NCBI GenBank assembly: GCA_017479935.1
Contig: JAFVBO010000066.1
Location: 26,533-90,532 of the forward strand
Source: Lachnospiraceae bacterium
GTDB taxonomy: Bacteria; Bacillota; Clostridia; Lachnospirales; Lachnospiraceae
Reading direction: 5' to 3'
Length of the DNA: 64,000 nt
Under the pieces are notes generated by a model. That model saw only the letters and a list, made by a program, of their open reading frames with translations, was not told the origin of the DNA and did no database searches. Position numbers and translations under genes: made by a program. Shown here one piece after another: positions 43,647-52,748 of the stretch. Each line of letters starts with the position of its first letter. Within the stretch, counting starts at the first letter, position 1.

Positions 43647-46600
43647 ATGAGGATGAAGAGAATTGAGAGAACCATTGGAGCGGCGGTTCTGGCCCTGGCG
43701 TTGACCTGTGGCAGTCTGCCGGCTTTTCCGCAACTGGCTTTGGCGGACGGGGAAGTGGTTGCCGAAGGAAGTGAAGGGGCGGAAGGGACACAAGAGAAAA
43801 AAGACCTGAAGGGGCTTCAGATTTCCAAGGACGGGTTTGCGTGGTTCTACGGTCAGCTGAGCAAGAACGAGAAGGTCTACTACGATGCCCTGAAGAAGGC
43901 GGAGGACCTGACAAAATTCGCCAAGGAGGAAGCTCCGAAAGCGGAGGAGGGGGCTGCGACTGCAGAAGAAGGAGCGGCCACCGAGGAAAAGGGACTGGTC
44001 CTGAATGTGGCAGGAACCTACACGCTTTCCGGGCTCACGCGGGAAGAGATCGATCAGGGAACCTACAAGAACCGTGAGGATTATAAAAAGCTGGAGAAAA
44101 CCATCCAGGGCGAGGTGGCCCGGGCCATGATGGCTTATGGCTATGATTATCCCCAGGTGTTCTGGCTGGATGGCGCCGAAGTCAAGACAAAGCTGAGCTT
44201 TGCGGAAACCGAAAACGGCTGGAAGCTCAGCGTGGATCAGGTGACACTGATCTTAAAGGAGGCGTACAAAGACGCTCGCAAGGACATTCCGGATGTGGAG
44301 AAGGCGTTAGATAAGGCCGTGTTTGAGGCGAGAGCCCTCCTGTGGGAAGGCGCCGGCTACACAGACACGGTGCGCGTGGTCCACAACTATGTCCTTCAGC
44401 TGGGAAGCTATGTAAAGGAGAATCCGGAAGAAGACATGTCCGAGGAGGAACTGATCCTGGAAGAGGAATTTTTCCTGGAAGAGGAAGAGGTCCTGGAGGA
44501 TGAAATCATTCTGGACGAGGAACTGGACCCGGAGAGTGCAGCGGAAGCAGCCGCGGCCGAAGCGGCAAAGGCCGATGAAAAGAAACCGAAGAAGGAACAG
44601 GGTCAGTATAAGACCATCGCCGGCATCCTGTTGGAGAAATATCAGCATGAAGCGACTGCGGAAGGCTATGCGAAGCTGATGAAGGTCCTGCTTGACCGCA
44701 TGAACAACCTGGTCTTAAACAATGTTCTTGTGAGCGGAACCACATCGGATGAAGTGAGCGGAACCACGCCGGGCGAGAAGAAGGAACCGACGAAGCACAT
44801 GTGGAACCTGGTCCAGATGAAGGATCAGAACTGGTATCTGGCGGATGCCTATCTGGATGATCAGGAAACGCCGGCGGAAGTTTACGTCGCGGTGGAGGCA
44901 ACTGAGCCAGCCCATAAAGACGGCGTCACCGTGGAAGAGGAGCATAAGTCGTCGGGCGTTCTGATCAAGGATTTCCCTGCGTTTAAGTATCCGCCGCTTT
45001 TTGGAAGCAAGGAAGCCGAGGAAATCAAGCCGGAGGAACCGGAAGAGCATGTCCATACCTTCAGCGAGTGGAAGACAGACTGGGAAGCCACCTGCACGGC
45101 GGAAGGGCAGATGAGCCGTACCTGCACAGTCTGCGGCGAGGTGGAGACCGAAGTGATCCCCATGAAGGATCACATGTGGAGCGACTGGGAAGTGACGAAG
45201 GAAGCTACCTGCGGCGAAGCGGGCGAGAGAGCGCGCTTCTGCCTCGTGGGAGGCGAAGTGGAGACGGAAGCCCTTCCGGCTTTAGAGCACGCGTGGGGTG
45301 AGTGGATCTCGGATGAGAACGCCACCTGCACGGAAGACGGTACGGAGAGCCACACCTGCGCCAACTGCGGGGAGACGGAAACCCGCACGGCAGAAGGCTC
45401 GGCCCTTGGCCACGCCTGGAGCGAAGAGTGGACGATCGATCAGGAAGCGACCTGTACGGAAGATGGTATGAAGAGCCGTCACTGTGAGCGTTGTGGGGAA
45501 GTGTCCGAGATGGAGGTGATCCCGGCGACGGGGCACAGCTTCGGTGAGTGGACGGTTTCGAAGGAAGCGACCTGCCAGGAGGCGGGCGAGCAGATCCGCG
45601 TGTGCAGCGCCTGCGATACGGTCGAGACCGAAGTGATCCCTCAGAAAGGCCACGTATGGAGCGACTGGGAAGTGACCAGGGAAGCCACCTGCGGCGAAGC
45701 GGGCGAGAGGGCGCGCTTCTGCCTTGAGGGAGGCGAAGTGGAGACGGAAGTTCTTCCGGCCTTGGAGCACGCCTGGGGCGAGTGGACCTCGGATGAGAAC
45801 GCCACCTGCACGGAAGACGGAACCGAGAGCCGCACCTGCGCCAACTGCGGTGCCACGGAAACCCGCACGGCGGAAGGCTCCGCCCTGGGTCACGCCTGGA
45901 GCGAAGAGTGGACGATCGACAAGGAAGCCACCTGCACAGAGGAAGGCATGAGAAGCCGTCACTGCGAGCGCTGCGGGGAAGTGTCCGAGATGGAGGTGAT
46001 CCCGGCGACGGGGCACAGCTTCGGTGAGTGGACGGTTTCGAAGGAAGCGACCTGCCAGGAGGCGGGCGAGCAGATCCGCGTGTGCAGCGCCTGCGATACG
46101 GTTGAGACCGAAGTGATCCCGCAGAAAGATCACGTATGGAGCGACTGGGAAGTGACCAGGGAAGCCACCTGTGGCGAAGCGGGCGAGAGAGCGCGCTTCT
46201 GCAGCGTGGGAGGCGAAGTGGAGACGGAAGTTCTTCCGGCGTTAGAGCACGCCTGGGGCGAGTGGAATTCGGATGAAAACGCCACCTGCACAGAGGACGG
46301 AACAGAGAGCCGCACATGCGCCAACTGCGGTCATAAGGAAACCCGCACGGCGGAAGGCTCCGCCCTGGGCCACGCCTGGAGCGCGGAGTGGACGATCGAT
46401 AAGGAAGCCACCTGCGCGGAAGAAGGCATGAGAAGCCATCACTGTGAGCGCTGCACGGAAGTGTCCGATATGGAAGTGATCCCGGCCAAGGGACACAGCT
46501 TCGGCGAGTGGACGGTTACGAAGGAGGCGACCTGCCAGGAGGCAGGTGAGCAGATCCGCGTGTGCAGCGTCTGCGACACCGTCGAAACGGAAGTGCTTCC

Positions 46601-47936
46601 TCAGAAAGAGCATGCGTGGGGCGAGTGGACGGTTACGAAGGAAGCCACCTGCCGCGAAGCGGGCGAGAGAACACGCACCTGCAGCGTTGGCGGCGAAGTG
46701 GAGACGGAAGCCATTCCTACCTTAGAGCATGCGTGGAGCGAGTGGACGGTTACGAAGGAAGCCACCTGCGAAGATGCCGGCGAGAGAAGCCGCGTGTGCA
46801 GCGCGGGCGGAGAGACGGAAACCGAAGCGCTGCCGGCCTTAGGGCACAAGTGGAGAGACTGGATCTCCGATGAGAACGCGACCTGTACGGATGACGGAAC
46901 CGAGAGCAGAACCTGCTCCGTGTGCCAGAAGACGGAGACGAGAGTCAAAGAAAATTCCGCGCTGGGACATGACTTCAGCCTGGAGTTTACCGTCGATATT
47001 CCGGCCACAACCGAGACCGAGGGCGTGAAGTCCCGCCACTGCATCCGATGCACCGAGCGGACGGATCTGACGGTCATTCCGGTGCTCTCCGGCACCGTCA
47101 TCACGGAAGTGATCAGTGATCAGGCAGCCGGAGCCAGCTCCGAAACCGACCTGAAGGCCGTGCTGGATCTGGTATTGTCGGAGGATGAGATTGCGCTGAA
47201 GAAGACCGGTGTGCCGGTAGCGCTGCGCCTGAACGTATCGGTAATCACGTCCCTGCCGGGAAGCGATTATTCCAATATCATCAGTGCTGTCAATAACGCG
47301 GAAAAAACCTACCGGGTGGGAGAGTATCTGAATATCGAACTCTTAAAGACCGTGGATACGACGACGACCGTTGTCAAGACGACAGAGACACCGATACGTC
47401 TCACCGTCACCATTCCGGAAGGAATGCGAAAGAGCGCGAACGCCAGAAACCAGCGCATTTTCGAAATGCTGCGGGTTCACGAAGGACAGACCGATTTCCT
47501 GCCGGATCTGGACGAGGCGGAAGAAACCATCACTTTCGAGACAGACAAGTTCTCGACGTACGTGCTGGTCTACCGGGAAGAGTCGACGGCGGAGCCTGTC
47601 ATCCCTGTGACCGAGCCGCCGGCAACGGAGCCGCCTGTCACGGAGCCTCCGACAACGGAAGCCCCTGTCACGGTAGCGCCGACGACAGAAGCGCCTGTCA
47701 CGGTGGCCCCGACGACGGAAGCCCCTGTCACGGTTGCCCCCACCACGGAAGGCAATGTCGGCCGGGAAACCACGAAGGCTGCTCCGGCGACAGAACCGCC
47801 CACATCAGGCGGCGGCGCCCGGACGGGCGATGACAGTCCCATCCTGCTCTACGCGGTGCTGGCGATTGTGGCCTTCCTGATACTGATCATTCTGATCCTG
47901 ACTTTGGCGGGAAGAAAGAGATCAAAAAGGAGATAA
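43647..47936 (+). CDS. Large surface protein: transglutaminase-like domain without catalytic Cys, 17 Cys-rich repeats, C-terminal anchor
   Basis: 1429 residues. A signal peptide covers about 1-33 (AAVLALALTCGSLPAFPQL). Residues about 50-460 resemble a transglutaminase-like domain: the TAEGYAKLMKVLL segment, His384 in HMWNLVQ and Asp400 in WYLADAYLDD fit the triad, but the catalytic Cys position holds Ala338. An acidic insert lies at about 265-320. Residues about 470-1148 hold 17 repeats of about 40 residues of the pattern H-x-W-x-EATC-xxxG-x-C-xxC-x-ET-x-IP. A beta domain (1149-1310) follows, then a Thr/Pro stalk with TEAPVTVAPT repeats, ARTGDD and a membrane helix with a KRSKRR tail. The anchor resembles a sortase signal but lacks a clear LPxTG. 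Probably an exposed adhesin or scaffold. Two ATGs (43647, 43653) are possible starts. Confidence 0.85.
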   Translation: MRMKRIERTIGAAVLALALTCGSLPAFPQLALADGEVVAEGSEGAEGTQEKKDLKGLQISKDGFAWFYGQLSKNEKVYYDALKKAEDLTKFAKEEAPKAEEGAATAEEGAATEEKGLVLNVAGTYTLSGLTREEIDQGTYKNREDYKKLEKTIQGEVARAMMAYGYDYPQVFWLDGAEVKTKLSFAETENGWKLSVDQVTLILKEAYKDARKDIPDVEKALDKAVFEARALLWEGAGYTDTVRVVHNYVLQLGSYVKENPEEDMSEEELILEEEFFLEEEEVLEDEIILDEELDPESAAEAAAAEAAKADEKKPKKEQGQYKTIAGILLEKYQHEATAEGYAKLMKVLLDRMNNLVLNNVLVSGTTSDEVSGTTPGEKKEPTKHMWNLVQMKDQNWYLADAYLDDQETPAEVYVAVEATEPAHKDGVTVEEEHKSSGVLIKDFPAFKYPPLFGSKEAEEIKPEEPEEHVHTFSEWKTDWEATCTAEGQMSRTCTVCGEVETEVIPMKDHMWSDWEVTKEATCGEAGERARFCLVGGEVETEALPALEHAWGEWISDENATCTEDGTESHTCANCGETETRTAEGSALGHAWSEEWTIDQEATCTEDGMKSRHCERCGEVSEMEVIPATGHSFGEWTVSKEATCQEAGEQIRVCSACDTVETEVIPQKGHVWSDWEVTREATCGEAGERARFCLEGGEVETEVLPALEHAWGEWTSDENATCTEDGTESRTCANCGATETRTAEGSALGHAWSEEWTIDKEATCTEEGMRSRHCERCGEVSEMEVIPATGHSFGEWTVSKEATCQEAGEQIRVCSACDTVETEVIPQKDHVWSDWEVTREATCGEAGERARFCSVGGEVETEVLPALEHAWGEWNSDENATCTEDGTESRTCANCGHKETRTAEGSALGHAWSAEWTIDKEATCAEEGMRSHHCERCTEVSDMEVIPAKGHSFGEWTVTKEATCQEAGEQIRVCSVCDTVETEVLPQKEHAWGEWTVTKEATCREAGERTRTCSVGGEVETEAIPTLEHAWSEWTVTKEATCEDAGERSRVCSAGGETETEALPALGHKWRDWISDENATCTDDGTESRTCSVCQKTETRVKENSALGHDFSLEFTVDIPATTETEGVKSRHCIRCTERTDLTVIPVLSGTVITEVISDQAAGASSETDLKAVLDLVLSEDEIALKKTGVPVALRLNVSVITSLPGSDYSNIISAVNNAEKTYRVGEYLNIELLKTVDTTTTVVKTTETPIRLTVTIPEGMRKSANARNQRIFEMLRVHEGQTDFLPDLDEAEETITFETDKFSTYVLVYREESTAEPVIPVTEPPATEPPVTEPPTTEAPVTVAPTTEAPVTVAPTTEAPVTVAPTTEGNVGRETTKAAPATEPPTSGGGARTGDDSPILLYAVLAIVAFLILIILILTLAGRKRSKRR
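45138..46577 (+). repeat. Three 480-base super-repeats inside the surface protein gene
   Basis: Blocks begin near 45138, 45618 and 46098, each four 40-residue repeats (160 residues). Long stretches are nearly identical between the blocks, for example GAGACCGAAGTGATCCC and AGCGACTGGGAAGTGAC. This indicates recent duplication of a four-repeat unit, and a site where copy number can vary by recombination. Confidence 0.85.
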
Positions 47937-47942
47937 GCGGAA

Positions 47943-48869
47943 GTGGAAAAAGAGTATAGGACCATGATTTCAGCGGTGGATGGATTGCCGATCGATGTGC
48001 TGATCACCAGACCGGAAGGAAAGGAAAAGGCGGTCGTTCAGCTGGCTCATGGCATGTGCGAGTACAAGGAGAGATACCTTCCTTTCATGGAGTATCTCTC
48101 CGGGAATGGATATCTGTGCGTGATCAATGATCACCGCGGACATGGAAAAAGCGTGCGAAAAACGGAAGATCTCGGGTTCTTCTACGAGGGCGGCGGCCCT
48201 GGCCTTGTGGAGGATCTGCATCAGCTGACGGAGCTCATCCGCCAGGAATACTCCGACCAGCCGCTGTATCTGATCGGCCACAGCATGGGCTCGTTGGCGG
48301 TGCGCTGCTATGCCCGTAAGTACGACCGGGATCTGGACGGCCTGTGCGTGATCGGAAGCCCCAGCGCCAACCCGGCAGTCAGCTTCGGCAACGCGCTGAT
48401 GGCGGTGCTGATCGGCCTGAAGGGGGAGCACGCGTACAGCAACCTTTTGACGGGCGCGTTTATCGACAGCTTCAACAAGCCGTTTGCGACGGAAGGCCGC
48501 AAAAACGCCTGGCTGAACACGCAGCCGGAGCAGGTGGATGCCTACAACAACGATCCGCTCTGCGGATTTCCGTTCACCTTAAACGGTTACAAGTCACTGC
48601 TATATCTGCTGAAGGAGACGTATGATCCCGCGGGCTGGCAGATGGGTCGCCCCGAGCTTCCTGTGCGCTTCTTCTCCGGCGGCGAGGACCCCTGCCGCGT
48701 GAACGACGAGAAATTCTGGGAAGCCATCAATCTGATGAAGCAGGTTGGCTACGCGGACACGGAAGGGAAGCTCTATCCCGGCCTGCGCCATGAAATCCTG
48801 AATGAAAAGGAGAAGGCTACGGTCTTCCGGGATATTCTGGCGACCTTGGATGGGTGGCTTAAAAAGTAA
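47943..48869 (+). CDS. Alpha/beta hydrolase (lysophospholipase/monoacylglycerol lipase-like)
   Basis: 308 residues, start GTG 47943 with AAGGAG ten bases upstream, overlapping the end of the previous gene's region. The hydrolase fold is clear: VVQLAHGMCEYKERYLPFME, NDHRGHGKS, nucleophile elbow IGHSMGSLAVR (Ser), FFSGGEDPC (Asp) and GLRHEILNE (His). No signal peptide, so it acts in the cytoplasm. The substrate is probably a lipid ester but is not proven. Seven bases after the surface protein gene, thus likely in one transcript ending at the terminator 48877. Confidence 0.9.
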   Translation: MEKEYRTMISAVDGLPIDVLITRPEGKEKAVVQLAHGMCEYKERYLPFMEYLSGNGYLCVINDHRGHGKSVRKTEDLGFFYEGGGPGLVEDLHQLTELIRQEYSDQPLYLIGHSMGSLAVRCYARKYDRDLDGLCVIGSPSANPAVSFGNALMAVLIGLKGEHAYSNLLTGAFIDSFNKPFATEGRKNAWLNTQPEQVDAYNNDPLCGFPFTLNGYKSLLYLLKETYDPAGWQMGRPELPVRFFSGGEDPCRVNDEKFWEAINLMKQVGYADTEGKLYPGLRHEILNEKEKATVFRDILATLDGWLKK

Positions 48870-48876
48870 AAAAATA

Positions 48877-48922
48877 GGAGGGATACCGGCGAAATGGATT
48901 GCGCTTAGGTCCCTCCTTTTTT
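48877..48922 (+). terminator. Terminator after the hydrolase gene
   Basis: AGGAGGGA (48877) pairs with TCCCTCCT, followed by six T. The loop of about 25 bases is long. Confidence 0.7.
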
Positions 48923-48965
48923 GAGCAGTGTCGCACAAGATGGCTAGCCCTCTTTTCTTTGATGC

Positions 48966-48994
48966 TTGCGAATTGTGAAGTTATGCGTTATAAT
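48966..48994 (+). promoter_or_regulatory. Promoter of ychF
   Basis: TTGCGA (48966-48971), 17 bases, perfect TATAAT (48989-48994). Confidence 0.65.
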
Positions 48995-49044
48995 GCTTGA
49001 TTGATCGTTACAGGCAACGTAACAGTAAGGAGACCAGAGAATTC

Positions 49045-50142
49045 ATGAAATTAGGTATCGTCGGGCTGCCCAATGTGGGCAAAAGCACCCTTTTTAACTC
49101 TTTAACCAAGGCTGGAGCCGAATCGGCCAACTATCCGTTCTGCACCATCGACCCGAACGTAGGGGTTGTGGCGGTTCCGGATTTTCGTCTGAAACTGCTG
49201 ACCGATATGTATAACTCCAAGAAGACCACGCCGGCCGTGATCGAGTTCGTGGACATCGCCGGACTGGTGAAAGGCGCTTCCAAGGGAGAAGGTCTGGGCA
49301 ACCAGTTCCTGGCCAACATCCGCGAGGTGGACGCTATTGTGCACGTGGTCCGCTGCTTTGAGGATTCCAACATCGTCCATGTGGACGGAAGCATCAATCC
49401 TCTGCGCGATATCGAGACCATCAATTTGGAGCTGCTCTTCTCTGATCTGGAGATCCTGGAGCGCCGGATTGCCAAGTCCTCCCGCAGCGCGAACGGCGAC
49501 AAGGCACTGGCGAAGGAAGTCAAAATCTTAAAGGAACTGCAGGCGCACATGGAAAACGGCGAGCTGGCCAAGACCTTTGAGGCGGAGGATGAGGATGCCG
49601 AGGAGCTGATTGCTTCCTTAAACCTTCTGACGGCGAAGCCCGTGATTTACGCCGCGAACGTTGACGAGGACTCCCTGGCGGATGACGGCGCGTCCAACCC
49701 GTTCGTGCAGCAGGTGCGCGAGTATGCCGCAAAGGAAGGAAGCGAAGTCTTTGTCATCTGCGCCCGGATCGAGGAGGAACTCTCCGAGCTGGAGGACGAG
49801 GAGAAGGCCATGTTCTTAGAGGATATGGGGCTTTCCGAATCTGGCCTTGACAAGCTGATCAAGGCAAGCTACCGGCTTCTGGGACTGATCAGCTACCTGA
49901 CGGCAGGCGAGAAGGAGACGAGAGCCTGGACGATCAAGATCGGCACAAAGGCGCCGCAGGCAGCCGGCAAGATCCACTCAGATTTTGAGCGCGGCTTCAT
50001 CCGCGCGGAGGTCGTGAACTACCAGGAGCTGTTAGACGCCGGTACATACGCCGCAGCCCGCGAAAAAGGCCTGGTGCGCCTGGAAGGCAAGGACTATGTG
50101 ATGCAGGACGGCGACGTGGTGTTGTTCCGGTTTAACGTGTAA
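49045..50142 (+). CDS. ychF: Redox-regulated ATPase YchF (Obg/OLA1 family)
   Basis: 365 residues from ATG 49045 ([20 protein letters not shown]); an upstream in-frame start lies before the ribosome site AAGGAGA. G1 [10 protein letters not shown]3 [14 protein letters not shown], and NVDED in place of NKxD, which is why this family prefers ATP. A TGS domain closes the protein ([36 protein letters not shown]). It binds ribosomes and is linked to stress responses; the exact task is unknown. Monocistronic. Confidence 0.96.
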   Translation: MKLGIVGLPNVGKSTLFNSLTKAGAESANYPFCTIDPNVGVVAVPDFRLKLLTDMYNSKKTTPAVIEFVDIAGLVKGASKGEGLGNQFLANIREVDAIVHVVRCFEDSNIVHVDGSINPLRDIETINLELLFSDLEILERRIAKSSRSANGDKALAKEVKILKELQAHMENGELAKTFEAEDEDAEELIASLNLLTAKPVIYAANVDEDSLADDGASNPFVQQVREYAAKEGSEVFVICARIEEELSELEDEEKAMFLEDMGLSESGLDKLIKASYRLLGLISYLTAGEKETRAWTIKIGTKAPQAAGKIHSDFERGFIRAEVVNYQELLDAGTYAAAREKGLVRLEGKDYVMQDGDVVLFRFNV

Positions 50143-50152
50143 TACAATAAAA

Positions 50153-50338
50153 ATCAGCACAGAAGGCCCAGACATAGCACCATTGCACTAAGCTCAGCGT
50201 TCGTCTAATGACTCCGCTTCACTAAGTGCATGGTGGGGCACGCACGTAAGCGTCAGCCGCGGCTGGCGCTAAGTGCTCCGCTCCAGCGCCAAAGGCGCGA
50301 CAGACGCCGAAGGCGGCTGGTCTGGGACCTGTGCTGAT
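50153..50338. repeat. Dispersed repeat family B, full-length palindromic copy
   Basis: The ends ATCAGCACAGAAGGCCCAGAC and GTCTGGGACCTGTGCTGAT pair with small bulges. The inside holds further hairpins (GCACTAAG...CTTCACTAAGTGC, GCGCCAAAGGCGC, GACGCCGAAGGCG). It fills the gap between ychF and the DUF1292 gene. About 186 bases, no coding frame. Confidence 0.7.
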
Positions 50339-50355
50339 GGAAATAAGGAGTCTAT

Positions 50356-50709
50356 ATGTCGAAAAAAGGAAAGAAAGAGCCGGAAGAGTTCATCCAGGAC
50401 ACGGATGCCTACTTTGAGGACGGCGAGCAAAAGTGGATCACCCTGGAACTGGAGGATGGCCGCACGGCAGAGTGCGCTGTAATGGGCATCTACAAGGGCA
50501 GCAACAAGAAGAACTACATCGCGGTGGTGGAAGAAGAGAAGCTGGAAAGCGGCGAACCCTACTTCTACCGGTACGCCGAGGATGAGAACGGCGATCCGGT
50601 TCTCTCGAACATCGAAGATGATGAAGAATGGGAAATCGCCTGCGATGGCTTCGAAGAACTCTTAGATGAGCTGGAATTCGAGGAAATGTCCAGCGAAGAC
50701 GACGATTAA
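50356..50709 (+). CDS. DUF1292 family protein
   Basis: 117 residues, acidic, start ATG 50356 with AAGGAG upstream. The DUF1292 core is visible (KWITLELEDGRTAECAVMGI, NYIAVVEEEKLESGEPYFYR, DDEEWEIACDGFEELL). The family is widespread in Firmicutes and its function is unknown. The very acidic tail (EEMSSEDDD) is usual. It has a strong terminator behind it. Confidence 0.85.
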   Translation: MSKKGKKEPEEFIQDTDAYFEDGEQKWITLELEDGRTAECAVMGIYKGSNKKNYIAVVEEEKLESGEPYFYRYAEDENGDPVLSNIEDDEEWEIACDGFEELLDELEFEEMSSEDDD

Positions 50710-50718
50710 ATCTGACCT

Positions 50719-50765
50719 ATGCGGGGCGTGATGTCAAAAGAGAGACACACGCCCCGCATTTTTGT
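50719..50765 (+). terminator. Terminator after the DUF1292 gene
   Basis: ATGCGGGGCGTG pairs with CACGCCCCGCAT, followed by TTTTTG; ten bases after the stop codon. Confidence 0.85.
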
Positions 50766-51119
50766 CCATGTGAGAAGGTATGAATACGTGGCGCAAGGCC
50801 GAAAAAGAGAGCCGCGCCATGCAAATCCCCACTTCCGGGGCAAAAACCCCGTCGAGTAAGGCGAGAAAGAGAACGCGGCCCATCAGAAAAACAGATCACT
50901 GCGTAGGAAAGCTTCCAGAATGAACCATTTCCCTCCACTTTCCACCACGTATAAATATTCGAAAATGCACAATACCAGATCTTGTGGTCACCCCTCTAAA
51001 CGAACACAATATTCCTGAAAACTCAAAAAATACCGAAAATATTTCTGAAATATTTCAAAATATCAAAAATTTTGCGAAATTCCCCCTCTGAATTGTAAAG
51101 AAAAAAATTACATTTCCAC
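50766..51119. other. Gene-free spacer before the division cluster
   Basis: About 350 bases without a supported gene. The second half (50941-51119) is very AT-rich, with repeated AATATTTC/AAAATAT stretches, unlike the rest of the window. It may be an upstream activating region or bent DNA for the mraZ promoter. No repeat family member seen. Confidence 0.4.
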
Positions 51120-51148
51120 TTGCTTTTTTGATGAGATGGTTTTAGAAT
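51120..51148 (+). promoter_or_regulatory. Promoter of the dcw cluster
   Basis: TTGCTT (51120-51125), 17 bases, TAGAAT (51143-51148), in front of mraZ and preceded by the AT-rich tract. Confidence 0.65.
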
Positions 51149-51178
51149 AGGTCCTAAGTGGAGATTGTTGCCCATTTG

Positions 51179-51203
51179 GTGGCGAAAAGTGGCGGGTTGG
51201 ACA
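51179..51203 (+). promoter_or_regulatory. Probable MraZ operator (10-base direct repeats)
   Basis: GTGGC at 51179 and 51189, then GG at 51199 in GGTTGGAC, give a 10-base period. MraZ is known to bind three or four TGGGN-like repeats at this spacing just before its own gene. The site is in the leader, right before the start codon, so it fits autorepression. The repeats are TGGCG rather than TGGGN, so this is likely but not certain. Confidence 0.5.
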
Positions 51204-51204
51204 A

Positions 51205-51639
51205 ATGCAGGGAAATGGATATAAAGGTGAATATAATCACGCAGTCGACGTGAAGGGTCGACTGATTGTCCCTGCCAAATTCCGGGAGCTTCTGGGCGAA
51301 CGGTTTGTTGTCACCAAGGGAATGGATCACTGTCTCTGGCTGTTTGATGAAATCGGCTGGAATATGCTGGAAGGGAAAATCCAGGCATTGCCGGTCACGA
51401 ACGCCAACGCGCGGAAACTGAGCCGTTTCTTCCTGGCCAGCGCGGCCGAGTGCGAGATTGATAAGCAAGGGCGCATTCTGATCCCGCAGCCGCTTCGAAA
51501 CTTTGCGGGGCTGGATAAAGATGCCACGTTCGTCGGCGTCGGCGGGCACATCGAAATCTGGGATCAGGAGAGATGGGAAGCGGCCAGCGATATCGACCTG
51601 GATTCGATGGGCGAAGAACTGGAAGAGCTGGGAATTTAA
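51205..51639 (+). CDS. mraZ: Transcriptional regulator MraZ
   Basis: 144 residues. Two SpoVT/AbrB-like halves: GEYNHAVDVKGRLIVPAKFR and CEIDKQGRILIPQPLRNFAG, the arrangement of MraZ, which forms rings and represses the division cluster by binding repeats before its gene. ATG 51205 has only a weak ribosome site (GGTTGGA), which may keep expression low. First gene of the dcw cluster. Confidence 0.95.
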   Translation: MQGNGYKGEYNHAVDVKGRLIVPAKFRELLGERFVVTKGMDHCLWLFDEIGWNMLEGKIQALPVTNANARKLSRFFLASAAECEIDKQGRILIPQPLRNFAGLDKDATFVGVGGHIEIWDQERWEAASDIDLDSMGEELEELGI

Positions 51640-51754
51640 GCCAGCCCGTCGGCTTCATGGGAAGTGTAGCAGCGCGTGGGGACGATATCATGTGGTGTTG
51701 CACGGCCGCAAGGCCGCATGGAAGTTTCTAATTAAAAAACGATAGGGAGCCGAT

Positions 51755-52711
51755 ATGTCCGAAAGCGGAAATTTCCGGCACGTATCCGTGCTGCTGAACG
51801 AAACAATTGAAGGCCTGAACATAAGGCCGGACGGCATCTATGTGGATGGAACCATGGGAGGTGCCGGACACGGCAGCGAAATCTGCCGGAGGCTCTCAGG
51901 AAGGGGCCGCTACATCGGGATCGATCAGGATGCGGATGCCATACAGGCGGCCACGGAGCGGCTGAAAGAATTTGAAAGCCGCGTCACCATCGTCCGCAGC
52001 AATTACGAGCGGTTTCCGGAAATCCTGGCGGAGCTGGAAATTCCGAAGGTAGACGGTGTGCTGCTGGATTTGGGGGTTTCCTCCTATCAGCTGGACACGC
52101 CGGAGAGAGGCTTTTCCTATCGGGAAGACGCGCCGCTTGACATGAGAATGGATCAGCGGGAGAGCCTGACGGCCGCGGACATCGTGAACGGGTATTCCGA
52201 AAAGGAGCTTGCCAGACTGATCTACGACTACGGCGAGGATCCCGCCGCCCGGAGTATTGCCCGCCATATTGTGAGGCATCGGGAGAAGAAACCGATCACA
52301 ACAACGCTGGAACTGGCCGACATTGTGCGTGAGTCGGTTCCACCCAAAGTGAGAATGACCGGCGGCCATCCCGCCAAGCGAACCTTTCAGGCCATCCGGA
52401 TCGCCTGCAACCGGGAGCTGGAGGTCCTGGAAAACACCCTGGGCTCCATGATCGAAGCCCTCACGCCCGGCGGCCGCATCGCGGTGATCACCTTCCATTC
52501 CTTAGAGGACCGGATCGTGAAAAACGCCTTTAAAACGGCAGAAAATCCGTGCATCTGCCCGCCGGATTTTCCCGTGTGTGTCTGCGGACGAAAGAGCAAG
52601 GGCAGAGTCGTCACAAGAAAACCGATCCTCCCCTCGGAGGAAGAGTTGGCCGTAAACAGCCGCTCCTCGAGCGCAAAGCTGAGGATTTTTGAGCGAGGAG
52701 AGGAAAACTAA
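51755..52711 (+). CDS. rsmH: 16S rRNA (cytosine-1402-N4)-methyltransferase
   Basis: 318 residues, start ATG 51755 behind GGGAG. SAM-binding [19 protein letters not shown] and IGIDQDAD, then [16 protein letters not shown] and the family end [14 protein letters not shown] [20 protein letters not shown]. It methylates N4 of C1402 in 16S rRNA. The 115-base gap after mraZ shows no terminator. Second gene of the dcw cluster, as usual in bacteria. Confidence 0.96.
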   Translation: MSESGNFRHVSVLLNETIEGLNIRPDGIYVDGTMGGAGHGSEICRRLSGRGRYIGIDQDADAIQAATERLKEFESRVTIVRSNYERFPEILAELEIPKVDGVLLDLGVSSYQLDTPERGFSYREDAPLDMRMDQRESLTAADIVNGYSEKELARLIYDYGEDPAARSIARHIVRHREKKPITTTLELADIVRESVPPKVRMTGGHPAKRTFQAIRIACNRELEVLENTLGSMIEALTPGGRIAVITFHSLEDRIVKNAFKTAENPCICPPDFPVCVCGRKSKGRVVTRKPILPSEEELAVNSRSSSAKLRIFERGEEN

Positions 52712-52748
52712 ACACCGGCACTGGCCGGCGTAGAACAGGAGCGAAATC

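Noticed and set aside
43625..43667. Leader peptide of 13 codons (GTG 43625) before the surface protein
   Set aside because: A good ribosome site exists, but such a short frame without other support cannot be told from chance; only mentioned in the promoter entry.
45205..46317. Long open frame (370 codons) antisense to the surface protein
   Set aside because: Its Arg/Ser/Pro-rich repetitive product mirrors the sense-strand repeats; it is a shadow of the repeat array.
47800..47936. Canonical LPxTG sortase anchor on the surface protein
   Set aside because: Only ARTGDD precedes the membrane helix; no clear LPxTG or NPQTN, so the anchor type is left open.
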